In this document: positions 44,491 through 54,009 of the stretch, in pieces
How positions within the stretch are numbered: position 1 is the first letter of the stretch
How the letters are laid out: each line of letters starts with the position of its first letter
Source: Candidatus Gottesmanbacteria bacterium
GTDB lineage: Bacteria > Patescibacteria > Microgenomatia > UBA10105 > UBA927
Direction: 5' to 3'
DNA: 64,000 nt
NCBI GenBank assembly: GCA_903821745.1
Contig: CAIJMI010000004.1
Coordinates: forward strand, 1-64,000
Program-made: the position numbers and the translations under genes
The notes under the pieces: model-generated
The model's input: only the letters and a program-made list of their open reading frames with translations
Told to the model about the DNA's origin: nothing
Database searches by the model: none

Positions 44491-45281
44491 ACAGTATTCA
44501 GCAATCGTTTCATTGTTTTTGGAATCTGATTGGCCAAATCTGTTGCATTAAAAAACGGTCCAACAGTTGTGTATAACGCATCCCCAGCCGCTTTGTTAAT
44601 AATACTTGCTGCAACTGCAGTAACAAACGGATCGTTTGTACAGGTAATAGCTGCCACAAGTCCTGCAAGAACATCTCCTGTTCCACCCTTGGTCATTCCA
44701 GCATTCCCACCAGAAATTATTTCTGTATGTTCTCCATCGGTTATTCTGTCCTGCGGACCTTTAAGCAAAAGAATGCAGTGATACTCTTTTGCAAATTGTT
44801 CTGGTGTCATCGCGTGTGTTTTTTGTACTAATGATGCAAATTCTTGATGATGTGGAGTGAGAATGGCATGTGGTGGAATAAGGTAAACATCCAGCATCTG
44901 TAACGCCCCCGCATCAATGACCCATTGTTTATGTGGATACTTCTTCAACAATACATTGGTAAGATTCTCCGTATCAGAAGATCGGTCCATCCCTGGTCCA
45001 ATAAGAATACAATCATCCTCTTCAATATATGCATCAATATCTTCTCTACGAATAACAATGCCATTTCGAAATTCCGTCTTTGCTTCTTGTACAATTTCGT
45101 TATTTTCGGGAACCGATGCATAATGCACCAAATCAACAATTCGTGATGCAACCGTCAGTGACCATAAACTTGCCGCATGAAAAAGAGATGAGCCTCCAAT
45201 GAGAAGAAGCCGCCCATTTTGTCCTTTGTGGGAAGTTGGATCTGCAAATTTCAGCTGTTGAAGGTATGTCGTACCTGCCAT
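44487..45281 (-). CDS. nnrD: ADP-dependent NAD(P)H-hydrate dehydratase
   Basis: 264 residues, ribokinase-like fold. GPGMDRS, the ILTPHHQEF motif, LLLKGPQD and NAGMTKGGTGDVLAG are family signatures. It repairs hydrated NADH and NADPH. The partner epimerase NnrE, often fused in bacteria, is not in this protein. A -10 TATAAT sits 11 bases before the ATG, in the tail of recF. Confidence 0.92.
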   Translation of the reverse strand: MAGTTYLQQLKFADPTSHKGQNGRLLLIGGSSLFHAASLWSLTVASRIVDLVHYASVPENNEIVQEAKTEFRNGIVIRREDIDAYIEEDDCILIGPGMDRSSDTENLTNVLLKKYPHKQWVIDAGALQMLDVYLIPPHAILTPHHQEFASLVQKTHAMTPEQFAKEYHCILLLKGPQDRITDGEHTEIISGGNAGMTKGGTGDVLAGLVAAITCTNDPFVTAVAASIINKAAGDALYTTVGPFFNATDLANQIPKTMKRLLNTV

Positions 45282-45293
45282 AGGTAATACCTA

Positions 45294-46391
45294 TTATACT
45301 GTTTTTTTACGGACTGGGAGTTGAACGATCTTCACGTCAGCTGTTTTTGTAAAGAGGTCAATAACATCTTCCTCAGCTGAGGTAATAACGGTTTGTTGTT
45401 TTGAAATCACATCAAGGACAAGATGCCGACTGCCGCCATCGAGTTCTGAAAAAACATCATCAAGAAGCAATAGTGGACGATCCCCATTTTTTTCTTCAAC
45501 AAACCGAAGTTCTGCAAGTTTTAACCACAGTACAGCTAACCGTTGTTCCCCTCGGGAACCAAATCTGGAAATATCAATATACGTGTTATTGATGTCTATT
45601 TTCTCAAATCGGAAATCGTCACGCTGTGGACCAACCAGGGTTGATTTTGCAGCAATTTCTTCTTCTTTATACTGATCAAGTCGCGCTTCTGAAATGATGC
45701 TGGGATCATACACCAATCGATACTGAAGATCATCAAGGGTATACGTATTCACATGATCAATAAATCGTTTTCGTGCTTCCGTTATATATGTCCCTGCTTT
45801 GATAAGCAGCTGATTCCAAAATAAAAGTTGTGATCTCGACGCTGTTCCTTCGTTGATTCGGTCTAGAAGCGAGTTTCTTTGCCGGAGTCCCCGCTCATAG
45901 GACTGTAAATTTCGTCGGTATTCCCGATCAACCTGCGAAATCACAAAATTCAAATATTCGCGTCTGATACTCGGACTATCTGTCACCAGCTCAAGGTCGG
46001 TTGGAGCAAACAGAACAACATGAATATTCCCAATAAAATCCAATTGCCGTCTAGGAATGCCGTTGACGAGATATTTTTTAATCTGTGTTTTTTGCCCATT
46101 TACAATTCCTGATGTAAGCATGACCTCAAGAATGGTTTCTTCATGTTCATGCTGCGGTACAGTTGGAACGACAATGCTTTTTACCCGCCCAACTTCCTCC
46201 CCCCACGTCACCATATCGCTGTCTCTCGTTGCCCGAAAGCTTTTGCCAATTGCTGAAAGCGTTACTGCTTCCAAAATATTTGTTTTTCCAATGGCATTGT
46301 TTCCGATAAACACGGTAACTGTTGGAGAAAATACAAACGACTGAGCAGGATAGATACGAAAATGTTGAAGGGTTATGCTCACCAAACGCAT
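45294..46391 (-). CDS. recF: DNA replication and repair protein RecF
   Basis: 365 residues. SMC-like ATPase with GNNAIGKTN (Walker A), a coiled middle, and SRFGSRGEQRLAVLWLKLAE then LLLLDDVFSELD (signature and Walker B). RecF loads RecA at gaps. A TGATACAAT -10 lies 8 bases before the ATG. It is divergent from rpmH, the place dnaA usually takes. Confidence 0.95.
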   Translation of the reverse strand: MRLVSITLQHFRIYPAQSFVFSPTVTVFIGNNAIGKTNILEAVTLSAIGKSFRATRDSDMVTWGEEVGRVKSIVVPTVPQHEHEETILEVMLTSGIVNGQKTQIKKYLVNGIPRRQLDFIGNIHVVLFAPTDLELVTDSPSIRREYLNFVISQVDREYRRNLQSYERGLRQRNSLLDRINEGTASRSQLLFWNQLLIKAGTYITEARKRFIDHVNTYTLDDLQYRLVYDPSIISEARLDQYKEEEIAAKSTLVGPQRDDFRFEKIDINNTYIDISRFGSRGEQRLAVLWLKLAELRFVEEKNGDRPLLLLDDVFSELDGGSRHLVLDVISKQQTVITSAEEDVIDLFTKTADVKIVQLPVRKKTV

Positions 46392-46436
46392 GGCCCTATT
46401 GTATCACGATGGGAAAACCCGTATAATAATGTTCTT
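46392..46436. promoter_or_regulatory. 45-bp divergent promoter region (recF / rpmH)
   Basis: Plus strand: TTGTAT (46399-46404), 17-base spacer, TATAAT (46422-46427), ATG 9 bases later. Minus strand: TGATACAAT with ATG 8 bases later. Both messages should be nearly leaderless. Confidence 0.65.
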
Positions 46437-46577
46437 ATGGCAACGAAACGCGTCTATCAACCAAGTAAAGTCAAACGAGCCCGCAAACACGGTTTTCGAG
46501 AACGAATGAAGACAAAAGGCGGCCGCAGAGTGTTAAAACGAAGACGATCAATCGGTCGAAAAGTTCTTACCGTGTAA
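46437..46577 (+). CDS. rpmH: 50S ribosomal protein L34
   Basis: 46 residues, highly basic: KRVYQPSKVKRARKHGFRER, then KGGRRVLKRRRSIGRK, the L34 signature. The first ATG after TATAAT (46437) is taken as the start. It heads the conserved rpmH-rnpA-yidD-yidC-jag operon. Confidence 0.97.
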   Translation: MATKRVYQPSKVKRARKHGFRERMKTKGGRRVLKRRRSIGRKVLTV

Positions 46578-46584
46578 CAAAGGT

Positions 46585-46914
46585 ATGCTTCCAAAATCAT
46601 ATCGTGTACCAAAAGAGGTGTTCTCCGTGGTACGAAAAACAGGGACACGAATCTTTACACCTGATTTTCAATTTATTGTACGGAAAAATTCCGCTTCTTC
46701 CTCACGGATAGGAATTGTTATCCCAAAGCGTGTGGTAAAACATGCGGTAGCAAGAAACGCCATCAAACGACATATCAGAGATGCATTTGAGTCCCTCCAA
46801 GCAACGCTCACTGATACCATTGACATCCTTTGCTTTGTAAAACAGGATTGCACAAAAAAATCCTATGCGGATATCAAAAAAGAAATGTACATCCTCCTGG
46901 CAAAAAAAACATGA
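46585..46914 (+). CDS. rnpA: Ribonuclease P protein component
   Basis: 109 residues. The RNR-type motif is ARNAIKRHIRDAF, preceded by IGIVIPKRVVKHAV. It binds RNase P RNA and helps mature tRNA 5' ends, needed here for the tRNA-Ala pair. It ends inside yidD (ATGA overlap). Confidence 0.95.
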   Translation: MLPKSYRVPKEVFSVVRKTGTRIFTPDFQFIVRKNSASSSRIGIVIPKRVVKHAVARNAIKRHIRDAFESLQATLTDTIDILCFVKQDCTKKSYADIKKEMYILLAKKT

Positions 46915-47156
46915 AACGCCTTGTTCTCAACATGATCCGGTTTTATCAAAAATATCTTTCCCTGGATACTGGTCTTGCCAAATCGTTGTGGATTACCGAT
47001 AAAGTCTGTCGGTTTACACCAACCTGCAGCGAGTATACATATCAGGCAATCGATCGCTATGGTATAATAACCGGATCGTGGTTAGGGTTGAAGCGTATTA
47101 TTCGATGTCACCCATGGAATAAAGGCGGATTCGATCCAATTCCCAAAACCTTATGA
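46911..47156 (+). CDS. yidD: Membrane protein insertion efficiency factor YidD
   Basis: 81 residues. The family's Cys and basic motif CRFTPTCSEYTYQAIDRYG, then RIIRCHPWNKGGFDP are clear. It starts inside the rnpA stop and overlaps yidC by 4 bp. It assists membrane protein insertion with YidC. Confidence 0.96.
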   Translation: MKRLVLNMIRFYQKYLSLDTGLAKSLWITDKVCRFTPTCSEYTYQAIDRYGIITGSWLGLKRIIRCHPWNKGGFDPIPKTL

Positions 47157-47944
47157 CAAATCCAAATCTCTGGAATCAATTACTCGTTTGGCCAATTACC
47201 AACCTGTTGGTGGTCTTTTATAAATTCTGCGAATGGCTCCATCTTCCAGGCCCCTTAGGATTTGCCATTATTCTTCTTACCATCGTTGTCCGATTTACAC
47301 TCTATCCACTCATGAACGCACAACTGAAAAGCACAAAAAAGATGGCGGAGATGAAACCGCATCTTGATGCCTTATCAGCAAAACATAAAGATGATAAAAA
47401 AGCATTGCAGGAAGCGCAGCTTGCCTTATACAAAGAACATGGTGTTAATCCTGCAGCGGGCTGCTTGCCTACCTTGGTGCAGTTTCCTATTTTAATTGCC
47501 CTGTACAATGTCTTTTATCAGGTTCTCGGAGCAGGCGATGTTGCTAAAATGATGGAAAACATCAATGCTGTTGTATACAACAGTACATTAAAGCTGCAAA
47601 CATTGGATGTTACCTTTTTTGGCGTCAATTTAGGAATTAAACCTGGTGAATGGCAAAAATATGGATGGTGGCTTCTTGCCATTCCGTTGATTACTGCGGG
47701 ATTACAGCTCTATCAATCCAAACTGATGACACCAAAGACCGTCGCTCTACCTGCAGCGCTTGAGGCAAAAGGAGAAGAAAAGAAAACCGATTCGATGACG
47801 GATATACAAAAACAAATGATGTTTATTACCCCCATCATGTTTGGGTTTTTCGCATTCCAGCTGCCTATTGGTCTTTCCCTGTACTGGAATATTTTTGGCC
47901 TTTTTGGTATTATTCAGCAAATACAGGTAAACAAAGGAAAATAA
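47153..47944 (+). CDS. yidC: Membrane protein insertase YidC/Oxa1
   Basis: 263 residues, five-helix core as in Gram-positive YidC, without the large periplasmic domain of E. coli. The conserved positive residue in the groove is Arg47 (IVVRFTLYPL). The cytoplasmic hairpin (residues about 55-90) is charged. PIMFGFFAFQLPIGLSLYW closes the core. It inserts membrane proteins. Confidence 0.96.
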   Translation: MTNPNLWNQLLVWPITNLLVVFYKFCEWLHLPGPLGFAIILLTIVVRFTLYPLMNAQLKSTKKMAEMKPHLDALSAKHKDDKKALQEAQLALYKEHGVNPAAGCLPTLVQFPILIALYNVFYQVLGAGDVAKMMENINAVVYNSTLKLQTLDVTFFGVNLGIKPGEWQKYGWWLLAIPLITAGLQLYQSKLMTPKTVALPAALEAKGEEKKTDSMTDIQKQMMFITPIMFGFFAFQLPIGLSLYWNIFGLFGIIQQIQVNKGK

Positions 47945-47945
47945 T

Positions 47946-48401
47946 ATGGAACCACTAACAGTTATTAAAGAAGTCACAGAAGATCTTTTGAAACGTCTAG
48001 GTATCTCAGGTGATGTGACGATTGATACGGACGAGTCCGGAGCGTATCGCGTAAACATTGAAACAGAAGAAACAGGACTCCTCATTGGATTTCATGGGCG
48101 GACACTTGAAAGCTTTCAAATGATTCTTGGCATGATCGTTGCAAAAAAATTAGGGACATGGGAACGCGTCTACGTGAATGTAGGCGACTATCGAGAAAAA
48201 CGGGAAGAGGCGCTTATGTATATGGCACAACGTGCATCTGAACGAGCAATTACCACAGGTCGTCCTGTAGAGTTGTCTCACCTTTCCGCGGCTGAACGGC
48301 GCGTCATTCATCTCACACTTTCCGGTGATGAACGCGTAAGTACAGAATCCGTTGGCGAAGGCAGAGAAAGAAAATTAATCATTTCTCCAAAAGTTGCCTA
48401 A
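47946..48401 (+). CDS. jag: Jag/KhpB-like RNA-binding protein
   Basis: 151 residues. KH domain with GLLIGFHGRTLES (GxxG loop) followed by an R3H domain with RASERAI and the Arg/His of LSAAERRVIH. The N-terminal Jag-N domain is absent or very short. It ends the rpmH-yidC operon, 1 bp after yidC, and may link membrane insertion to RNA control. Confidence 0.93.
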   Translation: MEPLTVIKEVTEDLLKRLGISGDVTIDTDESGAYRVNIETEETGLLIGFHGRTLESFQMILGMIVAKKLGTWERVYVNVGDYREKREEALMYMAQRASERAITTGRPVELSHLSAAERRVIHLTLSGDERVSTESVGEGRERKLIISPKVA

Positions 48402-48416
48402 ATTCGTCACTCCTTT

Positions 48417-48422
48417 TATACT
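48417..48422 (+). promoter_or_regulatory. -10 box (TATACT) of the ligase-like gene
   Basis: Lies 8 bases before the ATG at 48431; a leaderless transcript is likely. Confidence 0.5.
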
Positions 48423-48430
48423 GAGGGTCA

Positions 48431-49684
48431 ATGCCAGTTCATCTTTTGTTGTTTTATCTCACGCTTATTTTTCTTCCAACGCAGCTGGGATTACATACAT
48501 GGCCAAATTGGGCACTCATCTTAGGAAGACGTATTGATTATCTCTCCCCGACCCTATTTTTCACAGACATACTGCTGCTGTTAACACTCTGCTTTTGGAT
48601 CATATTCCAAAAAAAATGTAGCGTTTCAAAAAAACAGATCATAATAATGTTAGGAATTTTTTTGGTCATGGTGATCAATACGCTTTTTACTGCCTCTCCC
48701 CTTGTTGCAGGATATAAATGGATAAAGATAATTGAGTGTATATGGTTTGGCTATTACCTATATAAGGTAAAACCAGCGCTGAGAACGACAACACTTATGC
48801 TTTCCCTTGGCGCTGCGTATTCTTCAATCCTGGGATTACTGCAATTTTATCTGCAACATTCTCTTGGTGGAATATTTTGGTTCCTGGGAGAACGAACATT
48901 CACAGTCATGACTCCGGGTATTGCACGAGTTAACTGGTGCTGGCTTATGACCAATCAATGTCAAGAACTGTTACGACCCTACGCAACATTTTCCCACCCA
49001 AATGTTCTTGCTGGTTTTTTAATCATTGTGATGTTTCTTCTTGGATATAATCTCCAGACGGAAAAAATAAAAAAATTTCGTCTCTGGTCATATGGCGTTC
49101 TTGGTCTTTCGTTTGTAACAATTCTTATAACATTTAGTCGAAACGCATGGATTACTGGGATCTGTGCAGTTCTGTTTCTTGTTCTTTTTTCTAAAAAGAA
49201 ATTTAAAAACAGAAATATTGTATGGCTCGGCATACTGCTGCTTGCCTGTGTAGGCGTATTGCTTCCCTATTTTTTAACATTATTCTTCGGAGGTGAAAGT
49301 GTCGCTATTCGATATAGCCTTGCCATTGCTGCGCTACATCTTTTTTTCACTCATCCATTGATGGGCGTTGGACTCGGAGGTTTTCTTATTCAACTTCCAT
49401 CTGTTTCAACAACGCGTGATCTTTTTTTTATTCAACCCGTACACAATATTTTTTTGTTATGGATTGTTGAAACAGGAATCTTGGGTTGTGTTACTGTCGG
49501 GTTACTTCTTCGCAAGTATATTGCATTTCTCAAAGTACATAAAACGCCAACAATCGTTACCATACCTCTCATACTTATACTTATGCTTGGACTATTTGAT
49601 CACTACCCGTTTACGCTTCAACAAGGACAACTGCTCTTCACCCTCTGTGTTGCCCTCCCATTCTTGTATTTCAAGAATTCTTGA
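48431..49684 (+). CDS. O-antigen ligase-like polytopic protein
   Basis: 417 residues, about twelve helices. Typical Wzy/WaaL-like features: FSHPNVLAGF in a central helix, LITFSRNAW, and VHNIFLLWIVETGILG late in the protein, plus a conserved Arg in the large loop (residues about 150-180). Such enzymes join lipid-linked glycans. It is followed 12 bp later by a flippase of the same pathway. Confidence 0.88.
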   Translation: MPVHLLLFYLTLIFLPTQLGLHTWPNWALILGRRIDYLSPTLFFTDILLLLTLCFWIIFQKKCSVSKKQIIIMLGIFLVMVINTLFTASPLVAGYKWIKIIECIWFGYYLYKVKPALRTTTLMLSLGAAYSSILGLLQFYLQHSLGGIFWFLGERTFTVMTPGIARVNWCWLMTNQCQELLRPYATFSHPNVLAGFLIIVMFLLGYNLQTEKIKKFRLWSYGVLGLSFVTILITFSRNAWITGICAVLFLVLFSKKKFKNRNIVWLGILLLACVGVLLPYFLTLFFGGESVAIRYSLAIAALHLFFTHPLMGVGLGGFLIQLPSVSTTRDLFFIQPVHNIFLLWIVETGILGCVTVGLLLRKYIAFLKVHKTPTIVTIPLILILMLGLFDHYPFTLQQGQLLFTLCVALPFLYFKNS

Positions 49685-49690
49685 TACAAT
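49685..49690 (+). promoter_or_regulatory. Extended -10 (TGATACAAT) of the flippase gene
   Basis: Six bases separate the box from the ATG at 49697, giving another near-leaderless start. Confidence 0.6.
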
Positions 49691-49696
49691 ACCTAT

Positions 49697-50971
49697 ATGT
49701 CGATAAAAAAAGTTGTGGTATTCAACACAGTGAGCCAATTATTTGGGAAAGCGATAAGCGGCGGTATCACATTTATTATTAGCCTTCTTCTTGCAAAAAC
49801 GCTGGGTGTTGAGGGGTACGGCGATTTCACCAAAATTACAACCTACGTAGCATTCTTCTATTTATTCTGTGACCTTGGATTGAACGCTGCATTTTTACAG
49901 TTATCAAAAGATGAAAAACTTATTCACATGAAAAGTTCATTGTTTACAGTACGGCTTCTTTTAGGACTTCTCCTGATGTTTATTACCCTTATTATTCTGG
50001 TATTTCTGCCAGGGTCAGCAACCCAAGGGTATACACAATTTGTCAAAATGGGAATTATTATCTTTATCCCCTCTATTCTTTTCCAGGCATTGATATCAAC
50101 AACGAATGCAATATTTCAAGAACACCTTCGCTATGACCTTGCAACATATGCATTATGCGCAGGATCAATTGGAACACTTATTCTGGTATGGCTTTCTATT
50201 TTTCTTTTATCGCCTAACGTTCTCTTATTTGCAATTATCGCCGCGTTTCTTATTGGCAGTTTCATGACTGCCGGTCTTTCCTACGTGCTTATTAAAAAAG
50301 TCACCAAACTTCCCGTCATTTTTTGGGATCCCAAATCAGTAAAACAATTACTAAAAGCTGCCGCTCCTCTAGCATTAACGCTTATTTTTAATGTGGTCTA
50401 TTTTTACGCAAATACGTTTATTTTAACCATTACGCAATCAACGCTTGATGTCGGTATCTACGGGTTAGCATATAAATTTTTTGAATTCACTCTCGTCATT
50501 CCGACATTTTTTATGAATGCTGCACTTCCAACACTGATTGAATCATATGTAAAAAAAGATATGATGGTATTTCGAAAACGAATTTTGCTATCCGCTATTG
50601 CACTCACCGGAGTTGCAGTTGGTGTTGCAATACTAGGTTGGATATTCACTCCGCTTCTTGCACTTATTCGTCCAGGATTTGCAGCAAGTATTCTTCCACT
50701 TCGGCTTTTGATAACAGGACTTCCCATTTTTTATCTCACCTCAATTACCATGTGGATACTGGTCGTTACAAAAAAACAAAAAGAACTCATTGGTATTTAT
50801 GGCATAACGATGGTATTAAATATTGCACTTAGTCTATTATGTACGCCAACATACAGTTATATGGCAGCAGTCTGGATAACAATCGGCACAGAATGTTTTG
50901 TTTTGGCATCATCAGTGGCAGTCATAATAAAGTCAGGAATTTTCCGTTTGCAGCTTGATACAAAAAAATAA
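49697..50971 (+). CDS. Polysaccharide (Wzx-like) flippase
   Basis: 424 residues, about twelve to fourteen helices of the MATE-like polysaccharide-transport superfamily (N-terminal FNTVSQLFGKAISGGITF segment, then LGVEGYGDFTK). It moves lipid-linked oligosaccharides across the membrane. Together with the Wzy/WaaL-like gene it suggests glycan assembly at the envelope. No glycosyltransferase gene lies directly adjacent. Confidence 0.9.
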   Translation: MSIKKVVVFNTVSQLFGKAISGGITFIISLLLAKTLGVEGYGDFTKITTYVAFFYLFCDLGLNAAFLQLSKDEKLIHMKSSLFTVRLLLGLLLMFITLIILVFLPGSATQGYTQFVKMGIIIFIPSILFQALISTTNAIFQEHLRYDLATYALCAGSIGTLILVWLSIFLLSPNVLLFAIIAAFLIGSFMTAGLSYVLIKKVTKLPVIFWDPKSVKQLLKAAAPLALTLIFNVVYFYANTFILTITQSTLDVGIYGLAYKFFEFTLVIPTFFMNAALPTLIESYVKKDMMVFRKRILLSAIALTGVAVGVAILGWIFTPLLALIRPGFAASILPLRLLITGLPIFYLTSITMWILVVTKKQKELIGIYGITMVLNIALSLLCTPTYSYMAAVWITIGTECFVLASSVAVIIKSGIFRLQLDTKK

Positions 50972-50990
50972 TTTACCTATACTAAGCGAC

Positions 50991-51407
50991 ATGGAAAAAA
51001 ATACCTATATCATACACACAGATGGGGGATCCAGAAACAATCCCGGTGAGGCGGCTATTGGAGTCGTTATTGAACGCAATCGAACTTTGGTGCATGAATT
51101 TGGAAAAACGATTGGCATTGCAACAAATAATGTTGCAGAATATACCGCGGTTGTAGAAGCATTGCAATACATGAAGACCATTGAAAAAACAGGGAAGTAC
51201 AGCATTCATTTCATTCTTGATTCGCAACTTGTGGTAAATCAACTTAATGGAATATTTAAAATAAAGGATAGCACACTTCGTGAATTTGTATTTCAAGTTC
51301 GTCACCTAGAACAAGAGGTTGGGGGACATATCTCCTATGAGGCGGTTCGTCGCGAACAAAATAAACGCGCCGATTATTTTGTAAATCATGCCCTTGATGA
51401 AGCCTAA
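50991..51407 (+). CDS. Ribonuclease HI-like protein
   Basis: 138 residues from ATG 50991, eight bases after TATACT. HTDGGSRNNPG (first catalytic Asp), NNVAEYTAVVEAL (Glu), LDSQLVVNQLNG (Asp) and REQNKRADYFVNHA (last Asp) are the four acidic motifs of RNase H. This is the compact plant/archaeal-like subgroup used in RNA-DNA hybrid removal. Confidence 0.92.
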   Translation: MEKNTYIIHTDGGSRNNPGEAAIGVVIERNRTLVHEFGKTIGIATNNVAEYTAVVEALQYMKTIEKTGKYSIHFILDSQLVVNQLNGIFKIKDSTLREFVFQVRHLEQEVGGHISYEAVRREQNKRADYFVNHALDEA

Positions 51408-51494
51408 ATACATTTCCTTTTTTTTCTCATGTCGGGTTACCTAAAAAAGTATAATCTTCCATCCGTCCGTTCGTGTTGTTTTCGTGTTTCTTTT

Positions 51495-51523
51495 TTGACA
51501 TAATAAACACGCCTCATCATAAG
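51495..51523 (+). promoter_or_regulatory. Promoter of the DUF4012 gene
   Basis: TTGACA (51495-51500), 17-base spacer, CATAAG (51518-51523), with the ATG at 51531. Confidence 0.45.
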
Positions 51524-51530
51524 ACCTCCT

Positions 51531-54005
51531 ATGAAAAATAACGATTTAACGCAAATACATAACGAAATGATCTCTTCACCTGTGGTGCGTATTGATGCGC
51601 TTGATGAAAATTTTATCCAACCACTACGGGAATTTTTTGCGATGAATGGGTGTCAAGTTTTTATTAATTCTTCGCCTTCGCCATTCTGTACATATCATCT
51701 TGTTGTTGGAGATCTGAAGTTTGTGAAATCAATTCTTGATGGTGCGTTAATTTCAAGCCAAAAAACCATGTGTGTTATCTGGGATATTAAAGAAGAAAGT
51801 GTAACGATTACTCATGTACCACACATTAAGATTGCGCTCATCGATCCAAAAGCGATCAGCGGTGAACTCCTTGGTTTATTATGTAATTTCTTTTTTACTG
51901 GAAATCAAAAAATAAAAAATTTTCAAACTGCCGCACCAAAAAAAATAGTTGAAGAAAGACCTAAACAACGTGAGGAAAAAGAAGTAAAACATAGTAATGA
52001 AAAAGAGGATGCAAAAAGAATTGCTCAAACTATTTCTCAAGAATTTATTTCTCCAAAGATACATACTCCTAAACGCCAAAATAAAAACTGGCTGTTTATA
52101 GCGCTTACACTTTTTTGTATCTCTTTTATCATTCCACTGTGTCTTTATATTGGATCACTTACGATACTTTCCGTATCGCTTTACCAACAAATGCTCTGTC
52201 TAAAAACCAGTGGTATATGTCGATTTCAAATGAGTAGTCAACTGAAAAATCAATTTCTTCATACAGCACATGGATCCTTTTCTGTTCTGCAAATACCGCT
52301 CAAACTCATTCATCAATCCCGAACCATCACCAAACAAGAAAACCTCATGAATACGCTTGAAAAAATGACAACAATACTCGCATCAGGCGCTGAAGTAAAT
52401 ACAGTCGCAACAAACTTTATTACCTCATTTCTCACTATGGATCTTTCCAAGCAAGACAACATTTCAACCGTTGTACAGGTTGAACAATTAAAAACACAAT
52501 TATTTTCCCTTCAAACAAATATTGATCTTTCGTATCGAATGCTCCAACAAATGGCAAAAGATCCACCATTTCCCGTATCCCTTCCATTTTTTGAGACAAG
52601 ACTCAAACAGGGAATAACAACGATTGCCCGCATCCGAAGAAACATGCAGACAGCGGAACGACTATTATTGCTCTATCCGTATGTTTCAGGATACAAACAA
52701 CCCCTGACACTCCTTGTACTCCTCCAAAACAATAACGAATTGCGACCAACAGGAGGATTTATCGGATCTCTGATGCATCTTACCATTGAAGATGGCGCGA
52801 TTTCAGACATGCGCGTTGAAGACGTTTATACTGTTGACGGACAACTGAAGGGTCATGTTGATCCACCAATACCAATTCGTGATGTATTAACCCAGGAGCA
52901 TTGGTATCTTCGAGATAGTAATTGGAATCCTGATTTTGAAGAATCAGCACAAAAAGCAATGTGGTTTTATCAAAAAGAAACTGGTGAGTCAGTCAATGGA
53001 GTAATTGCAATGAATGCATCGTTTATTATGAAACTCTTGAGACTCACGGGACCAGTGCGGCTCATTGATGGGGGAGATGAAATACGGGAAGACAATTTTT
53101 TCACGAAATCATTGGAATATACCCAGACAGATTTCTTTCCCGGTTCTACCCAAAAAAAGGATTTTCTTGGGAATTTACTGCAAACGTTAACAACGACCAT
53201 TTTTCAAAGTAAAAAAATTTCAGGGGTACAGCTTTTTGAAACAATCGACCAGGCACTTCAAGAACGGGAAGCGCAATTATTCTTTACAGATAGCGATGCT
53301 GAACAGCTCGTTACGCAATTTGAATGGGCAGGAAAACTCCCCACTAAACAAGTGTGTGATTCCTCAACAACACCACAATGTGTGTTGCACTATCTTGGCG
53401 CAATTGAAGCAAATCTTGGTGTAAATAAAGTAAATTACTATATACGAAGAAATGATACACGAGATATTGCGATCAATGAGACGGGTAAAGTAACAGAGAC
53501 CTTCACACGGGTCATGAGAAATAGTACAACGGATGCTCCCGGCAGCGGAATCTACAGAAATTACATGCGCTTTTACATCCCGAAATTTACACACATCACA
53601 GCATTTACTATCAATGGGATATCCGTTCCAACAAAATCAACGGATAAAAAAACAGCACTTGCGCTCCCATATGGAGAATTTGATACAACAGCAAACGCAT
53701 GGATGACCAGTATTGCCGGTGTTTTTGATATCCCAACCCAACAAGAGGCAACGATATCACTGTCCTATGAATACGAAATACCATCCGTTGTAACAGACCG
53801 AGACATTTCCTTTATGATTTATACACAAAAGCAATCCGGTATTGAGACCGTTCCAACCCTTATTCGGGTCCGGTATCCCAGCGTATGGAAAGCCCAAGAG
53901 AATGATCAAACAAGCGTAGTCACACTTGCAAACAATGGCTATCTCGAGTACAATAGCACGATGTTACAAGATAGTAACATACAAATTCATTTTATAAAGG
54001 AATAG
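51531..54005 (+). CDS. Large anchored DUF4012 protein
   Basis: 824 residues. A cytoplasmic N-terminal part (about 1-185) ends in a Lys/Glu-rich stretch. One membrane helix at about 186-213 follows, then a long coiled region (about 230-390) and the DUF4012 domain starting near residue 401 with NNNELRPTGGFIGS. In this family that domain resembles LytR-CpsA-Psr and may attach glycans or act at the wall. No Cys cluster. Function not proven. Confidence 0.87.
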   Translation: MKNNDLTQIHNEMISSPVVRIDALDENFIQPLREFFAMNGCQVFINSSPSPFCTYHLVVGDLKFVKSILDGALISSQKTMCVIWDIKEESVTITHVPHIKIALIDPKAISGELLGLLCNFFFTGNQKIKNFQTAAPKKIVEERPKQREEKEVKHSNEKEDAKRIAQTISQEFISPKIHTPKRQNKNWLFIALTLFCISFIIPLCLYIGSLTILSVSLYQQMLCLKTSGICRFQMSSQLKNQFLHTAHGSFSVLQIPLKLIHQSRTITKQENLMNTLEKMTTILASGAEVNTVATNFITSFLTMDLSKQDNISTVVQVEQLKTQLFSLQTNIDLSYRMLQQMAKDPPFPVSLPFFETRLKQGITTIARIRRNMQTAERLLLLYPYVSGYKQPLTLLVLLQNNNELRPTGGFIGSLMHLTIEDGAISDMRVEDVYTVDGQLKGHVDPPIPIRDVLTQEHWYLRDSNWNPDFEESAQKAMWFYQKETGESVNGVIAMNASFIMKLLRLTGPVRLIDGGDEIREDNFFTKSLEYTQTDFFPGSTQKKDFLGNLLQTLTTTIFQSKKISGVQLFETIDQALQEREAQLFFTDSDAEQLVTQFEWAGKLPTKQVCDSSTTPQCVLHYLGAIEANLGVNKVNYYIRRNDTRDIAINETGKVTETFTRVMRNSTTDAPGSGIYRNYMRFYIPKFTHITAFTINGISVPTKSTDKKTALALPYGEFDTTANAWMTSIAGVFDIPTQQEATISLSYEYEIPSVVTDRDISFMIYTQKQSGIETVPTLIRVRYPSVWKAQENDQTSVVTLANNGYLEYNSTMLQDSNIQIHFIKE

Positions 54006-54009
54006 CCTT

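Noticed and set aside
46392..46436. A replication origin between recF and rpmH
   Set aside because: Only 45 bp, filled by two promoters; no DnaA-box array or AT-rich unwinding region.
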